A stretch of 33,411 bases of DNA from Bacteroidales bacterium (lineage in GTDB: Bacteria; Bacteroidota; Bacteroidia; Bacteroidales; JAGOPY01): positions 1 to 33,411 of the forward strand of contig JALNZD010000047.1 of the NCBI GenBank assembly GCA_023229505.1, in the 5' to 3' direction. Of the stretch, positions 14,294 to 23,747 are shown in pieces (the first letter of the stretch is position 1; each line of letters begins with the position of its first letter). The translations under genes and the position numbers were made by a program. The notes under the pieces were generated by a model. The model was not told where the DNA came from and ran no database searches. It saw only the letters and a list, made by a program, of their open reading frames with translations.

Positions 14294-14392
14294 GAAGTAT
14301 ATTTTTAACAGGTTAAAATTAAGAAAAAAGCAAATGGGATGGAATTCCATTTAAAAACATCCTATCTTTATAAAAATCAATTATATCCCGGG

Positions 14393-16573
14393 ATGGAGTC
14401 CCATAAAAGCTTCATAATCAAACTGTCCCTTTTCAATTTAGGCCTGACAGCCATGGGAACCCAGATCGTTATGATCAGGGAATTCCTGGCCATATTCCAG
14501 GGAAACGAGCTGATCATCGGGATGTTCCTGGGATTCTGGATGCTGCTTACCGCAACTGGATCGTTCCTTGTAACGAAATTCTTTCAAGTTCGCAGTTCCC
14601 AGTTCGCAGTTCCCAGTTCGCAATTCCCTGCTTCCTCTATTCCATCGTTCCACTGTTCCACCATTCCACTACTTCAAGCTCTCCTTGGCCTCCTTCCTTT
14701 ACTCATGCTGCCTGGATTGCTGTGGCTTCACTCCCACTTCATTCCACCTGGTGTTATGGCAGGAATTGATGATATTTTTCTGTTTTTATTAATAGTATTG
14801 GGCCCCTTTTGCCTTGTTTCAGGATTCCTGTTTCCAATCATGGTGCATGAACTTTCGGCCCTTCATGATAAAAACCTGATCCATAAAGGATATGCCCTCG
14901 ATGCGGCTGGGAGTATCGCAAGCGGAATCATTTTCAGCCTGCTTTTTCTCTTCATATTAAATCCTTTTGATAGCCTTTTAATCCTCACCTGTACCTGCTT
15001 TTTTAATGCAATTGCATGGGCATGGGGACAAAAAAGGAAAATAGCATCCCTCGCCCTCCTGGTAATTGGAATGGTGATCCTGGTAATAAGTTTTATCATC
15101 AAACCGGATGAGCTCATTAACAGGTTGTCATTTGAGAATCAACAAGTCCTGGAAGTCAAAGCCTCTCCATTCGGAAAACTTACTATCACCCGGTTGGATG
15201 AGCAGCTCAACCTTTATGAGAACGGCGTTCCGGTCATCACCGGGGATGATCCCGCATTCCGGGAAGAATCAGTACATTATGCCATGTTATTGCACCCCGG
15301 CCCTGAAAAAGTACTGTTAATATCAGGCGGGACCGGGGGAACGATCGGGGAAATCCTCAAATATCCAGTAAAAAAAATCGATTATCTTGAGATCAACCCC
15401 TGGTTGATCCGGTTGATCGATAAATACAAGCCATTTATTAAGGATGACCGGGTCAAATTTATTTATAAGGATCCAAGGATTATACTTTCCCGGGCAGGAC
15501 AGAAATATGATGTCATCATCCTGAATACACCAGAGCCATTGTCAGCAGAACTGAACCGTTTTTATACGCTGGAATTTTTTCTATTGTTGAAAGATAAGCT
15601 CAATCCCGGCGGGATTATCTCTCTGTCTGTCCCTGCTGCTGGTAATTATATGAGCGAAACCTCAAGGATGATGCATTCGGTTCTTTTTAATACCCTACAG
15701 ACGGTATTCGGATTTATCAGAATAATTCCTGGTGATAAGGACTATTTCCTGGCTTCGGAAATTTTCCTGGACAATTCGTTTTTGCAAAAATATCCGTCTG
15801 TAGGGTTCACCAACGTTTATGTTAATCCATCCTACATAAATGAGGACCTGCAAAAGATGCGGAGCGATCTGATTATGAAAGATCTTATACCCGAAGCGCC
15901 TGTCAACTCAGACCTTAAGCCATATATCTTTTCACTATCTTTGAAGCAATGGTTAAGCCGGTTCAAGGTTGATTTCAGGGCCATTCCTATAGCACTGGCC
16001 ATTTTTATAGTCGTTGCATTTTTATTCCTGGGCCCGCTGAACCTGGGCCTGTTTGCAGGCGGTTTCACTGCCTCGGCCGTGGAATTTTTACTCCTGATCT
16101 GGTTCCAGGTGATGTATGGCTATGTCTTCCAGATGACCGGGGTGATTTTCGCGGTTTTCATGGCGGGGATTGCTATCGGATCTGTGTTGATGCACCTGGT
16201 TAATAAAGGCACTTTCAGGGGTTTCCTGACCTTGCAGGCAGCCATTGCCTCTTTCGCTGCATTGCTGGCAATATTGATGCTTATCATTCCTTCGAATTCT
16301 GCACATTGGACGATCATCCCGTTAATACTGGCTTTGGTTTTCATCACCGGCTTACTGACCGGTGCCCAGTTCTCCCTGAGCGGATCACTCAGGAAAACAA
16401 GTATCCGGCAAAGTTCAGGTGAATCTTTCAGCGCCGACCTTCTCGGTTCTGCCATTGGGATTGTGCTGGCATCAGTTTATCTTATCCCGCAACTCGGGTT
16501 GCCGGTGACCGGGATGGTGCTGGCTGGTTTAAATGTTGTGGCTTTGGGGGTGATTTATGTTAAGGGCAGATAG
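14393..16573 (+). CDS. Membrane-embedded spermidine-synthase-like protein (fused transporter-like/methyltransferase-fold)
   Basis: About 726 residues from ATG 14393 (an ATG at 14339 adds 18). The N-terminal part has several membrane helices (LTAMGTQIVMIREFLAIFQG, GMFLGFWMLLTATGSFL, LFLLIVLGPFCLVSGFLFPI). The central part is a spermidine-synthase Rossmann domain with VLLISGGTGGTIGEIL (SAM-binding loop), KKIDYLEINP (acidic loop) and YDVIILNTPEP. The C-terminal part again has about six helices. Such fusions are annotated as spermidine-synthase family membrane proteins; substrate unknown. Oddly, about 30 residues between the second helix and LLQALLGLLPLL are encoded by tandem 7- and 8-nt repeats (14586-14676). 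The gene is divergent from the minus-strand cluster. Confidence 0.8.
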   Translation: MESHKSFIIKLSLFNLGLTAMGTQIVMIREFLAIFQGNELIIGMFLGFWMLLTATGSFLVTKFFQVRSSQFAVPSSQFPASSIPSFHCSTIPLLQALLGLLPLLMLPGLLWLHSHFIPPGVMAGIDDIFLFLLIVLGPFCLVSGFLFPIMVHELSALHDKNLIHKGYALDAAGSIASGIIFSLLFLFILNPFDSLLILTCTCFFNAIAWAWGQKRKIASLALLVIGMVILVISFIIKPDELINRLSFENQQVLEVKASPFGKLTITRLDEQLNLYENGVPVITGDDPAFREESVHYAMLLHPGPEKVLLISGGTGGTIGEILKYPVKKIDYLEINPWLIRLIDKYKPFIKDDRVKFIYKDPRIILSRAGQKYDVIILNTPEPLSAELNRFYTLEFFLLLKDKLNPGGIISLSVPAAGNYMSETSRMMHSVLFNTLQTVFGFIRIIPGDKDYFLASEIFLDNSFLQKYPSVGFTNVYVNPSYINEDLQKMRSDLIMKDLIPEAPVNSDLKPYIFSLSLKQWLSRFKVDFRAIPIALAIFIVVAFLFLGPLNLGLFAGGFTASAVEFLLLIWFQVMYGYVFQMTGVIFAVFMAGIAIGSVLMHLVNKGTFRGFLTLQAAIASFAALLAILMLIIPSNSAHWTIIPLILALVFITGLLTGAQFSLSGSLRKTSIRQSSGESFSADLLGSAIGIVLASVYLIPQLGLPVTGMVLAGLNVVALGVIYVKGR
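14586..14676. repeat. In-frame heptamer/octamer tract inside a coding sequence
   Basis: CAGTTCC and CAGTTCG units (AAGTTCG first) alternate from 14586 to about 14627 with exact 7-nt period. 8- to 9-nt units ending in TTCC or TTC follow (ATCGTTCC, ACTGTTCC, ACCATTCC, ACTACTTC) to about 14676. The same sort of units otherwise occupy spacers in this window. Confidence 0.85.
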
Positions 16574-16703
16574 CTTTTATTATTTAAGATGGAAGATACA
16601 GGAAACAAGCTCATATCGAGATATTTAATTTAATATTTCTAAATCTTCATTGACCTTAAAAATTTTGTATCTTGCATTGTTTTATTAGTAAAACCAAACA
16701 ACC

Positions 16704-17456
16704 ATGCTGCGCACCCTCATCGTTGATGACGAAGACCACATGCGCGATTCGCTTGTCAAGCTCTTGGCAAAGCATTGCCCCCAAGTGGAAGTTGCAGGTA
16801 AAGCAAGCAGTGTCGCCACCGGAATCAAAGCTTTACAAGAACTCCACCCCGACCTCGTATTACTTGATATCCAGATGAGCGACGGCACAGGCTTTGACCT
16901 GTTGAATTCATTGCCGGTAATAGATTTTAAGGTCATTTTCATTACTGCTTTTGATCAATACGCCCTGCAGGCGTTCCGTTTCAGCGCCGTAGATTACCTT
17001 CTCAAACCTGTCAATCCTGAGTTGCTGGCTGAAGCTGTTGAACGGGCAGGGCAGCTGATACAGGAGCATCATAATATACAGATGCAAGCTTTGCAGGAAA
17101 ATCTCAGGAATATAGAACGTCAGAACAAAAAGATCATCCTGAAAACCACCGAGAACATCTACCTGCTTGACCTGAATAACATCATAAGCTGCGAATCGGA
17201 CAATAATTACACCTGCGTTTATACTTCAGACGGTGAAAAAATTCTTGTATCAAAGACCCTTAAGGAGTATGATAATCTCCTTGCCGGTTGCGGATTTTAC
17301 AGGGTGCATAAGTCGTACCTGATCAACCTTGCTCATATAAAACGATTTGAGAAACAGGATGGCGGTTATATCATATTGACCAATGACCTGAAAATACCCG
17401 TGGCCTCTCGCAAGCGGGATGAGATGCTGGAGCTGCTGGAGAAGATGGCGGAGTAG
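16704..17456 (+). CDS. LytTR-family response regulator
   Basis: The 250-residue protein has an N-terminal receiver: acidic pair D8-D9, phosphoacceptor D55 in LVLLDIQM, T81 and K101 (LLKPV). After a linker (about 115-140) comes a C-terminal LytTR DNA-binding domain with KIILKTTENIYLLDLNNIISC, ESDNNYTCVYTSDGEKILV and GFYRVHKSYLINLAHIKRF. It would bind direct repeats in target promoters when phosphorylated by a LytS-type kinase; the kinase gene follows 75 nt downstream. A shortened paralogue of its receiver lies at 23878-24315. Start ATG 16704 gives the standard beginning MLRTLIVDDE. Confidence 0.93.
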   Translation: MLRTLIVDDEDHMRDSLVKLLAKHCPQVEVAGKASSVATGIKALQELHPDLVLLDIQMSDGTGFDLLNSLPVIDFKVIFITAFDQYALQAFRFSAVDYLLKPVNPELLAEAVERAGQLIQEHHNIQMQALQENLRNIERQNKKIILKTTENIYLLDLNNIISCESDNNYTCVYTSDGEKILVSKTLKEYDNLLAGCGFYRVHKSYLINLAHIKRFEKQDGGYIILTNDLKIPVASRKRDEMLELLEKMAE

Positions 17457-17468
17457 CCCCCTCCCCGT

Positions 17469-17490
17469 CCCTCCCCCAATTGGGGGAGGG
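17469..17490. repeat. 22-bp perfect palindrome between regulator and kinase genes
   Basis: 11-nt arms (CCCTCCCCCAA and its complement) meet at an AATT centre. There is no T run behind it, so it is not a standard terminator. It could form a cruciform or an RNA hairpin between the two genes of the two-component system. Confidence 0.7.
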
Positions 17491-17530
17491 AGTAAGGGTG
17501 GGGGATGTCAACAATTGAAGAATAGAACAA

Positions 17531-19561
17531 TTGAACAATAGAACAATAAAACGGGCTTTTTTGATTGCAATTCTGTTCATCTTTTGTTGTATTATTGATG
17601 CCCAGGTATTATCTCAAAATAAAATCGACAGCCTGAAAAATTTGTTTCCCGGTTCGGATACCCGTGAGCAGGTGGATATTTTGAATGAACTTGCCTCAAT
17701 TTATGCTCCTGTTAATTTCGATTCAAGCATCTTTTATTCTGCTCAGGCAATGCGGATGGCAACTATCAGCGGATATGCCTTTGGCATCGGTTGCTCAAGG
17801 CTTTATACCGGGAATGCCTACTATTATAATCTGGATTTCAAAAATGCACTGATATCCTATCTTTCAGCACAAACTATCCTGGAAGAAGGTTCGCATTTTG
17901 ATGAACTGGGAGAATTGTGCCTAATGCTCGGTCATATCAACTTTTTTATCATGAGAAGTGATGTGGCTGTCTCATATTACCACAAAGCATACGATAATTT
18001 TAAGGAAGCAGGAGATGATTCTTCTCAGGCTGATGTATTATATGCCTTGAACATGACTTACTGGAGAGACGGGCCTGTAGACAGCGCTCTGGCAGCCGGT
18101 GAAAGGTTCCTTAATTATACCAGGAAACATCATTATCGGTCTTTCGAAGCTGCGGCGCTGATTAACCTTGGCATGACGGTATGGGATGAAAAATCCTTAC
18201 GGTATCATGATGAAGCGCTTAAAATTGCCAAAGAACTTGAAAATTTCAGAATGGTCGCTATCATTTACAATAATATTGCCAGTTATCATTACGAGATCCC
18301 TTCTCCCCTCTCCGAAAATAATGTTAACCTGAATCTGTCCCGGCATTATTACGATTTAGTTCTTGAAAATGCACAAAAAGTTAAATATTATTATAACATC
18401 CGCGCTATGGCCTATCTCGGTTTGGCTAAAATTGACATAAAAGAGGGGTTTTATGACTCGGCAGAATCAAATCTGGGCAACTGCGAAAAGATTTTTGATT
18501 CAATCGCTCAATTTCCTGATCCCCAGCCTTCGCCTATCGGAATCTATGCTTTTGGGAAAATTTTTGAATCGTTTATAACACTGAGAACAAAAAACGAATT
18601 TTATGCCTCTCGTTTTGAACTTGCAAGGAAAACTGGCAAGCCTGAGGATGCTATAAATTACCAGCGATTGTATTTTGAGTCAGGAGATACCCTTCGGGCG
18701 GTGCAGCAAGGCAGGCAGCTCGAATTGCTCATGGCTGAGGCGGAAGCAGAAAAAACTGATCAGAAGATCCGGTCACTGGCACAGGAAAATGAACTGAAGA
18801 AGTTGCAGTTCAAGCAGAGCCGGTCCATTTTTATAGGAATAGCAGCGGTGGTGGTCATCATCAGCCTGTTCGTGCTGCTCTTTTTCCAGCGAAAACGGCT
18901 GAAAGCCGAACAAAAATCCATTTTTATGGAGCAGCGCTTGCTGCGGGCGCAGATGAACCCTCATTTCCTCTTCAATTCCCTCGCCAGTATCCAGAATTAT
19001 ATCATCAATGAAAAAACCGACCAGGCCAGTATTTATCTTTCCCGGTTCTCGCAGCTTGTCAGGAATATTTTGGATAACTCTGTCGAAGAATATGTCCCTC
19101 TTGAGAAAGAGATCGAAACCGTCCAGAATTACCTTGAATTGCAAAAGGTCAGGTATGCGGGTAAGTTTGATTTCAAGATAGAAGTGGATGAGCAGATTGA
19201 CGAAGAAAACATGATGATCCCGCCCATGCTGGCCCAGCCCTTCATCGAAAATGCCATCGAGCACGGCATTAAGTACAGGGAAACCCCGGGCCATATCGAT
19301 ATCCGGTTCCGGCTGGAAGACGGTCTGATCCGGTTTGAAGTAGAAGATGACGGCGTCGGACGTGAAAAAGCGCATGAAATTGAAATGAAACAAAAGACCA
19401 AACACCGGTCCATGGCCACTTCCATTACCAGCGACCGCCTGATGTCGATCAATAAGAAGCTAAAAAGAAAGATCAGGATGGAGATCATCGATCTGAAAAA
19501 TGCATCAGGTAATGGTTGCGGGACGAAGGTGACGTTCGGGGTGCCGGTGGTTGTGAAGTAG
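17531..19561 (+). CDS. LytS-type sensor histidine kinase with TPR sensor region
   Basis: About 676 residues from TTG 17531. The first codons (NNRTIK) come from an AACAATAGA-type repeat tract, so the true start is uncertain. A hydrophobic signal RAFLIAILFIFCCIIDAQ is followed by a long alpha-helical region with TPR-like units (about 25-400), a coiled-coil stretch (LRAVQQGRQLELLMAEAEAE...), one membrane helix (about 432-453) and the kinase. The kinase has NPHFLFNSLASIQNYI with phosphoacceptor His478, PPMLAQPFIENAIEHGI (N box) and FEVEDDGVGR (G box). This is the PF06580 type that partners LytTR regulators, here the gene at 16704. The TPR region lies in the periplasm by topology. Confidence 0.9.
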   Translation: MNNRTIKRAFLIAILFIFCCIIDAQVLSQNKIDSLKNLFPGSDTREQVDILNELASIYAPVNFDSSIFYSAQAMRMATISGYAFGIGCSRLYTGNAYYYNLDFKNALISYLSAQTILEEGSHFDELGELCLMLGHINFFIMRSDVAVSYYHKAYDNFKEAGDDSSQADVLYALNMTYWRDGPVDSALAAGERFLNYTRKHHYRSFEAAALINLGMTVWDEKSLRYHDEALKIAKELENFRMVAIIYNNIASYHYEIPSPLSENNVNLNLSRHYYDLVLENAQKVKYYYNIRAMAYLGLAKIDIKEGFYDSAESNLGNCEKIFDSIAQFPDPQPSPIGIYAFGKIFESFITLRTKNEFYASRFELARKTGKPEDAINYQRLYFESGDTLRAVQQGRQLELLMAEAEAEKTDQKIRSLAQENELKKLQFKQSRSIFIGIAAVVVIISLFVLLFFQRKRLKAEQKSIFMEQRLLRAQMNPHFLFNSLASIQNYIINEKTDQASIYLSRFSQLVRNILDNSVEEYVPLEKEIETVQNYLELQKVRYAGKFDFKIEVDEQIDEENMMIPPMLAQPFIENAIEHGIKYRETPGHIDIRFRLEDGLIRFEVEDDGVGREKAHEIEMKQKTKHRSMATSITSDRLMSINKKLKRKIRMEIIDLKNASGNGCGTKVTFGVPVVVK

Positions 19562-19594
19562 GCAGTTGGACAGTTAGCAGTGAATAGTCAATTA

Positions 19595-19649
19595 TAGTCA
19601 TTAAGTAGTCATTAAGTAGTCATTAAGTAGTCATTAAGTAGTCATTAGG
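19595..19649. repeat. Five tandem 11-mers (TAGTCATTAAG)
   Basis: Four exact TAGTCATTAAG units and one variant (TAGTCATTAGG) run from 19595 to 19649. The flanks contain related CAGTTGGACAGTTAGCAG and GTTGACTGCTGACC elements. The 11-nt unit is close to one helical turn. No gene lies between 19562 and 19780 apart from the promoter below. Confidence 0.9.
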
Positions 19650-19705
19650 TAATTGTTGACTGCTGACCGTCGACCAAAAAGATTATAATGCTCAGAAAAA
19701 TTCAG

Positions 19706-19735
19706 TTGGAATTAGTAAAAATTGCTTTATATTTG
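19706..19735 (+). promoter_or_regulatory. Bacteroidetes promoter for the DUF4143 ATPase gene
   Basis: TTG (19706-19708), 19-nt spacer, TATATTTG (19728-19735): a full match to the TTG / TAnnTTTG -33/-7 pattern. The ATG of the gene is 45 nt downstream. Confidence 0.65.
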
Positions 19736-19780
19736 TCCTTGAAATTTAAAAGTTTGTATTTTGATTTTCAAGTATAATTT

Positions 19781-20920
19781 ATGATAAAACGTGCCCATCT
19801 ACAGGAAAAAATTGAACAATCGCTATCGGTTTCGCCTGTCACCGCCCTGCTGGGCCCACGTCAATGCGGCAAAACCACTATAAGCCGGCTGATTGCCGAA
19901 AATCACGATACGGTTATTTTTGATCTTGAAAATCCCGTGGATTTTCAACAGCTGTCTGCTGTACCTATGATCACCCTTCAATCGCTAAAAGGTCTTGTCA
20001 TAATCGATGAGATTCAGCAAATTCCTGCGCTGCCTGGCATTATCAGGGTTTTAGCCGACCGTGGGGATAATCCGGCAAAATTCCTGATCCTTGGAAGCGC
20101 TTCACCATTCATGATGAAGAATGCTTCGGAATCACTTGCCGGAAGGGTGGCCTTCATTGACATGTCAGGTTTCAACCTTGAGGAAATCGGCCGGGATAAC
20201 TTGTCAAAGCTTTGGTTCAGAGGCGGATTCCCACGTTCATACTTAAGCGAGGATGAGCAGACCAGCTTTCAATGGAGACAGAACTTTATACGCACTTTCC
20301 TGGAACGCGATATACCTCAGCTTGGAATTTCCATCCCTTCCGTTGCACTGAGAAGATTCTGGACCATGCTGGCTCATTATCACGGAAACATCTGGAACGG
20401 TTCTGAATTTGCCCGCTCGATCGGAACTTCAGAACCGACAGCAAGGAGGTATCTGGATATTCTTTCCGGTGCATTTGTCGTTAATCAGCTGCAGCCATGG
20501 CACGAAAACCTAAAAAAAAGGCAGGTAAAATCACCGAAAGTATATATCAGGGATGCGGGGTTGCTGCATGCATTGCTATTCCTTGAAGGAGATGCCATTT
20601 TGCAGCATCCGAAACTCGGATCTTCCTGGGAAGGTTTTATCATTGAACAACTGATCAGTAAGCTGGGTACACCATGTTATTTCTGGGCCACCCATGCAGG
20701 GGGAGAAATCGATCTGCTGACCATTCAAAACGGTCGTAAAATCGGCTTTGAGATAAAATACACCGATGCTCCGAAGATTACAAAGTCAATGCTTTTTGCA
20801 ATTGATGATCTTTCCCTGGAACAGATATATATTATTTACCCGGGTGAGAAAGATTATGCGCTGCATGAAAAAATACAGGTTATAGCAGCGCAAAATTTAT
20901 GGTCATTAAATGGTCATTAA
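19781..20920 (+). CDS. AAA-type ATPase with DUF4143 C-terminal domain
   Basis: The 379-residue protein has a Walker A motif LLGPRQCGKTTISRLI (about 24-39), a Walker B LKGLVIIDEIQQIPAL (about 68-83), then LILGSASPFM and LAGRVAFIDMSGF. The DUF4143 part includes TFLERDIPQLGI, EPTARRYLDILSGAFVV, VYIRDAGLLHALL and a restriction-endonuclease-like end with GGEIDLLTIQNGRKIGFEIKY (E-x-D ... E-x-K pattern). This family is widespread and of unsettled function; the nuclease-like motif is suggestive. The last residues WSLNGH and the stop are encoded by an ATGGTCATTAA repeat tract, so the C-terminus is repeat-derived. Confidence 0.9.
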   Translation: MIKRAHLQEKIEQSLSVSPVTALLGPRQCGKTTISRLIAENHDTVIFDLENPVDFQQLSAVPMITLQSLKGLVIIDEIQQIPALPGIIRVLADRGDNPAKFLILGSASPFMMKNASESLAGRVAFIDMSGFNLEEIGRDNLSKLWFRGGFPRSYLSEDEQTSFQWRQNFIRTFLERDIPQLGISIPSVALRRFWTMLAHYHGNIWNGSEFARSIGTSEPTARRYLDILSGAFVVNQLQPWHENLKKRQVKSPKVYIRDAGLLHALLFLEGDAILQHPKLGSSWEGFIIEQLISKLGTPCYFWATHAGGEIDLLTIQNGRKIGFEIKYTDAPKITKSMLFAIDDLSLEQIYIIYPGEKDYALHEKIQVIAAQNLWSLNGH

Positions 20921-20931
20921 ATGGTCATTAT
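20899..20931. repeat. Three tandem 11-mers (ATGGTCATTAA) forming the end of the ATPase gene
   Basis: Units at 20899-20909, 20910-20920 and 20921-20931 (last base differs). The stop codon at 20918-20920 is part of the second unit. The unit resembles the TAGTCATTAAG tract at 19595. Confidence 0.85.
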
Positions 20932-20969
20932 GTGGAAATTATGTTGTCAATATATTGTCATTATGTGGT

Positions 20970-20999
20970 TGTAAGGGTCACCGGCCGGTGACCCCTACA
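20970..20999. repeat. 30-nt near-perfect palindrome, copy 1 of a dispersed element
   Basis: 15-nt arms pair at 14 of 15 positions around a central CCGGCCGG (TGTA at one end, TACA at the other). A closely related, perfect 30-nt palindrome is at 24357-24386. Both sit in spacers next to short tandem repeats. Confidence 0.8.
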
Positions 21000-21054
21000 G
21001 GTGAATCTGCCGCTTACTCCTAACTGTCAACTGTCAACTTAAAAGAATGGATCT

Positions 21055-22140
21055 ATGAAAAACCATTATATCATCTTCACCATCAGCCTGTTCGCCCTGC
21101 TACTCACCTCCTGTCGGCACGATCCCTCTCCTGCCCCGCTGAAATTCAATGCCTGGGAGAACAACCCGGTAATAAGCAAAGGTGAGCCGGGTTCATGGGA
21201 GGATTTATTTGTGTTTTTGCCTCACGCTTTCAGGCAGGATAATGTGTTTTATCTTTTCTACAGTGGAATGAAGATCAACGGAAAATATAACATTGGATTG
21301 GCAACTTCCACTGACGGGTATCATTTTAGCAAGTTCGGAGGAAATCCCGTTTTTGCATCTGATAACCAAGGCTTTGATGCTTATGGAGTGGGTGCCGCAA
21401 TAGTTTTGAAGGAAGATTCGGTTTGGGTAATGTACTATAATGCAGCCGAAATAGCCGGATATGGTCCTGGGCCATATATTGGCAGGGCAACGGCTAAAGT
21501 TCTCACCGGACCATGGACATCGGGCGAAGCACCGGTACTGACTGCTGGCAGCAGGGGAGAATGGGATGCTGGTTTTGTTGTCCCAAACTCAATATTGGAA
21601 ATAGAAGATGGCAGTTACATGATGTATTATACCGGGGGCGCTGATTTTATTTCCTGGAAAGACTTTTCCATTGGCATCGCCTTTTCGTCGGACGGTATAA
21701 AATGGAAAAAATATAATGACCCGGCAACCACGGAACATCCCTTTAAAGAAAGCGATCCGGTGCTAAAAACCGGCGATGCCGGCGAATGGGATTGTGATTA
21801 CCTATGGACTGCCCATGTTTCAAAGTCATCAGACTTTTATGAAATTTATTACATGGGTAGCCATATCATAAAGGCAGAGCCACCTGATAATGAATTAGCT
21901 GCAATTGGATACGCCACAAGCAAGGATGGAATTCACTGGGAGAAATATCGTGGCAATCCTTTATACAGGGCTGAGGATGATTCTTATACATTAAATGCCG
22001 GTGTTAATATATTTATTGAAGGGCCATCGCTGGTCTCACTCGATTCCATTTGTTTTATGTATTATGATTATAGCAGTGGCGTGGGGAAGATTGGTGTGGC
22101 GACGGCAAGCGTTCCCTCAACCAGGCCCGGCGTTCCCTAA
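21055..22140 (+). CDS. Lipoprotein with five-bladed-propeller glycosidase-like repeats (GH43/GH32/GH130-like)
   Basis: The 361-residue protein has a lipoprotein signal (FALLLTSC, Cys20). It then repeats W-(E/D)-x...NPV...G..G.W.D and Y-x-(M/L)-x-Y-(S/T)-G blocks: ENNPVISKGEPGSWEDLFVF, NVFYLFYSGMKINGKYNIGL, GEWDAGFVVPNSILEIEDGS and GEWDCDYLWTAHV. IGLATSTDGYHFSKF and its later relatives are typical of glycosidase-type five-bladed beta-propellers. Catalytic acids cannot be assigned with confidence, so the enzyme class is open; it may be a glycan-binding or hydrolysing surface lipoprotein. It starts after a spacer with AACTGTC heptamers and the palindrome. Confidence 0.7.
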   Translation: MKNHYIIFTISLFALLLTSCRHDPSPAPLKFNAWENNPVISKGEPGSWEDLFVFLPHAFRQDNVFYLFYSGMKINGKYNIGLATSTDGYHFSKFGGNPVFASDNQGFDAYGVGAAIVLKEDSVWVMYYNAAEIAGYGPGPYIGRATAKVLTGPWTSGEAPVLTAGSRGEWDAGFVVPNSILEIEDGSYMMYYTGGADFISWKDFSIGIAFSSDGIKWKKYNDPATTEHPFKESDPVLKTGDAGEWDCDYLWTAHVSKSSDFYEIYYMGSHIIKAEPPDNELAAIGYATSKDGIHWEKYRGNPLYRAEDDSYTLNAGVNIFIEGPSLVSLDSICFMYYDYSSGVGKIGVATASVPSTRPGVP

Positions 22141-22205
22141 ACACTTCCCGGCGTTCACTCATTTGAATCATTTGGGCTTTTTTCAGGATGTAATTTTACT
22201 TGGCA

Positions 22206-22311
22206 CTGGTCATTAGTCATTGGTCATCAGTCATTAGTGGTCATTAAGTGGTAATTAGGTTGTTTTGAATTTGAATTTTTGAATTTGTTTGGAATTTGGA
22301 TTTTGGAATTT
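22206..22311. repeat. Degenerate short repeats before the LRR gene
   Basis: GTCATTAG/GTCATTGG/GTCATCAG/GTCATTAA units (22206-22256) are followed by TTGAATT/TTTGGAA-like units (22264-22311). No gene is seen between 22141 and 22324. Confidence 0.65.
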
Positions 22312-23540
22312 TAAATATACGGTCATGAAAAACCTCATCATTTTATCATTCGCCCTGCTGGCATGGAGCTACGCCAGTGCCCAGGGCTGCTTTCCGGAAG
22401 GTATTGAATTTTCTGAACAAGCTGGCATTGATAATTTCCAAACCAATTATCCGGGCTGTACGGAAATTGAAGGATCTGTAATAATCAATGGGGGTGATAT
22501 TACCAATCTAAACGGATTAAGTGTACTGACATCCATCGGCGTTGATTTAATTATTGGTATTGATGGTTTCCCCTTTGGCTACGGGAATCCTTACCTGACC
22601 AGTCTAACTGGTTTGGACAATCTTACCTCAATTGGTGGTTATCTTCATATAGGCCGAAACATTGCCCTGACTACTTTAACGGGGTTGGAAGGTCTGACTT
22701 CCATCGGGGGAGAACTTTTGATTGAAGAGAATGATGTCCTGTCTGGTATAAGCGGGTTGGAGAATTTGACATCCACCGGGGGTTATCTTATTATTAATGG
22801 CAACGATATACTGATCAGTATGAGCGGTTTAGAAAATTTATCATCAATTGGGGGTATTTCGATTTACCAAAACAGTTCCCTGAACAGTTTATCAGGGTTG
22901 GTGAATTTGACAACTATCGGGGGAAATCTTGGTATTGGAGAAAATGATGTCTTGACCAGTTTAACAGGATTGGATAATCTGACTTCCGTCGGGGATTTCC
23001 TTGAGATTCTGGAAAACAATATCCTGACCAGTTTATCCGGGCTGGAGAATCTGACTGCCATCGGGAGCGGTGTTATTATTCAAGATAACATTGTCCTGAC
23101 TAGTTTAGCAGGGCTGAATAATGTGACAATGATCGGGGGCCCTCTTTCTATTTTTAATACTGCCCTAACCAGTTTGATGGGATTGGACAATATGACATCC
23201 ATTGGAGGCGGTATATATATTGGAAGTGAATCTTACGGGGGTAATCCAGCCCTAACCAGTTTAACAGGACTCAGTAATCTTACTTCCATCGGAGGTGATC
23301 TTAATATAGGTTGGAACAATTCCCTGACCAGTTTAACGGGCCTTGATAATATAGATGCTGGTTCAATTACTAATCTAACGATAATAAATAACACATCACT
23401 ATCCACGTGCGATGTAAAAAGTATCTGCAATTACCTGGCAGCAGCAGGTGGTGAGATTTACATCAGTAACAACGCCCCCGCGTGCAACAGCATAGAGGAA
23501 GTGGAGGAAGCGTGCACAGTTGGATTTGAAGATCTAACAG

Positions 23541-23554
23541 TTCAAAGTTCAAAG
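23541..23554. repeat. Two TTCAAAG units causing a frameshift in the LRR gene
   Basis: TTCAAAG occurs twice in tandem. The gene needs one unit, as shown by the restored YPNPFSN reading when 7 nt are removed. Gain or loss of a unit changes frame, so this is a candidate slippage switch. Confidence 0.8.
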
Positions 23555-23747
23555 TTATCCGAATCCATTTTCCAACTTCACCACTTTGGAATACGAGCTG
23601 GAACATTCTGCCAACGTCAATTTATCGATTTTCAACCATCTCGGGCAGCAAGTGGCGGTGCTGGAGGATGGAGAGCAGGCCGCGGGCAGGTACCAGGTGC
23701 AATGGAATGCCAAGCGAATGCCGGCAGGCATTTACTTCTACCGACTG

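Noticed and set aside
18773..19405. 210-residue minus-strand reading frame
   Set aside because: Antisense of the histidine kinase catalytic region.
19595..19649. Tandem 11-mers as a CRISPR array
   Set aside because: Units are contiguous without spacers and far too short.
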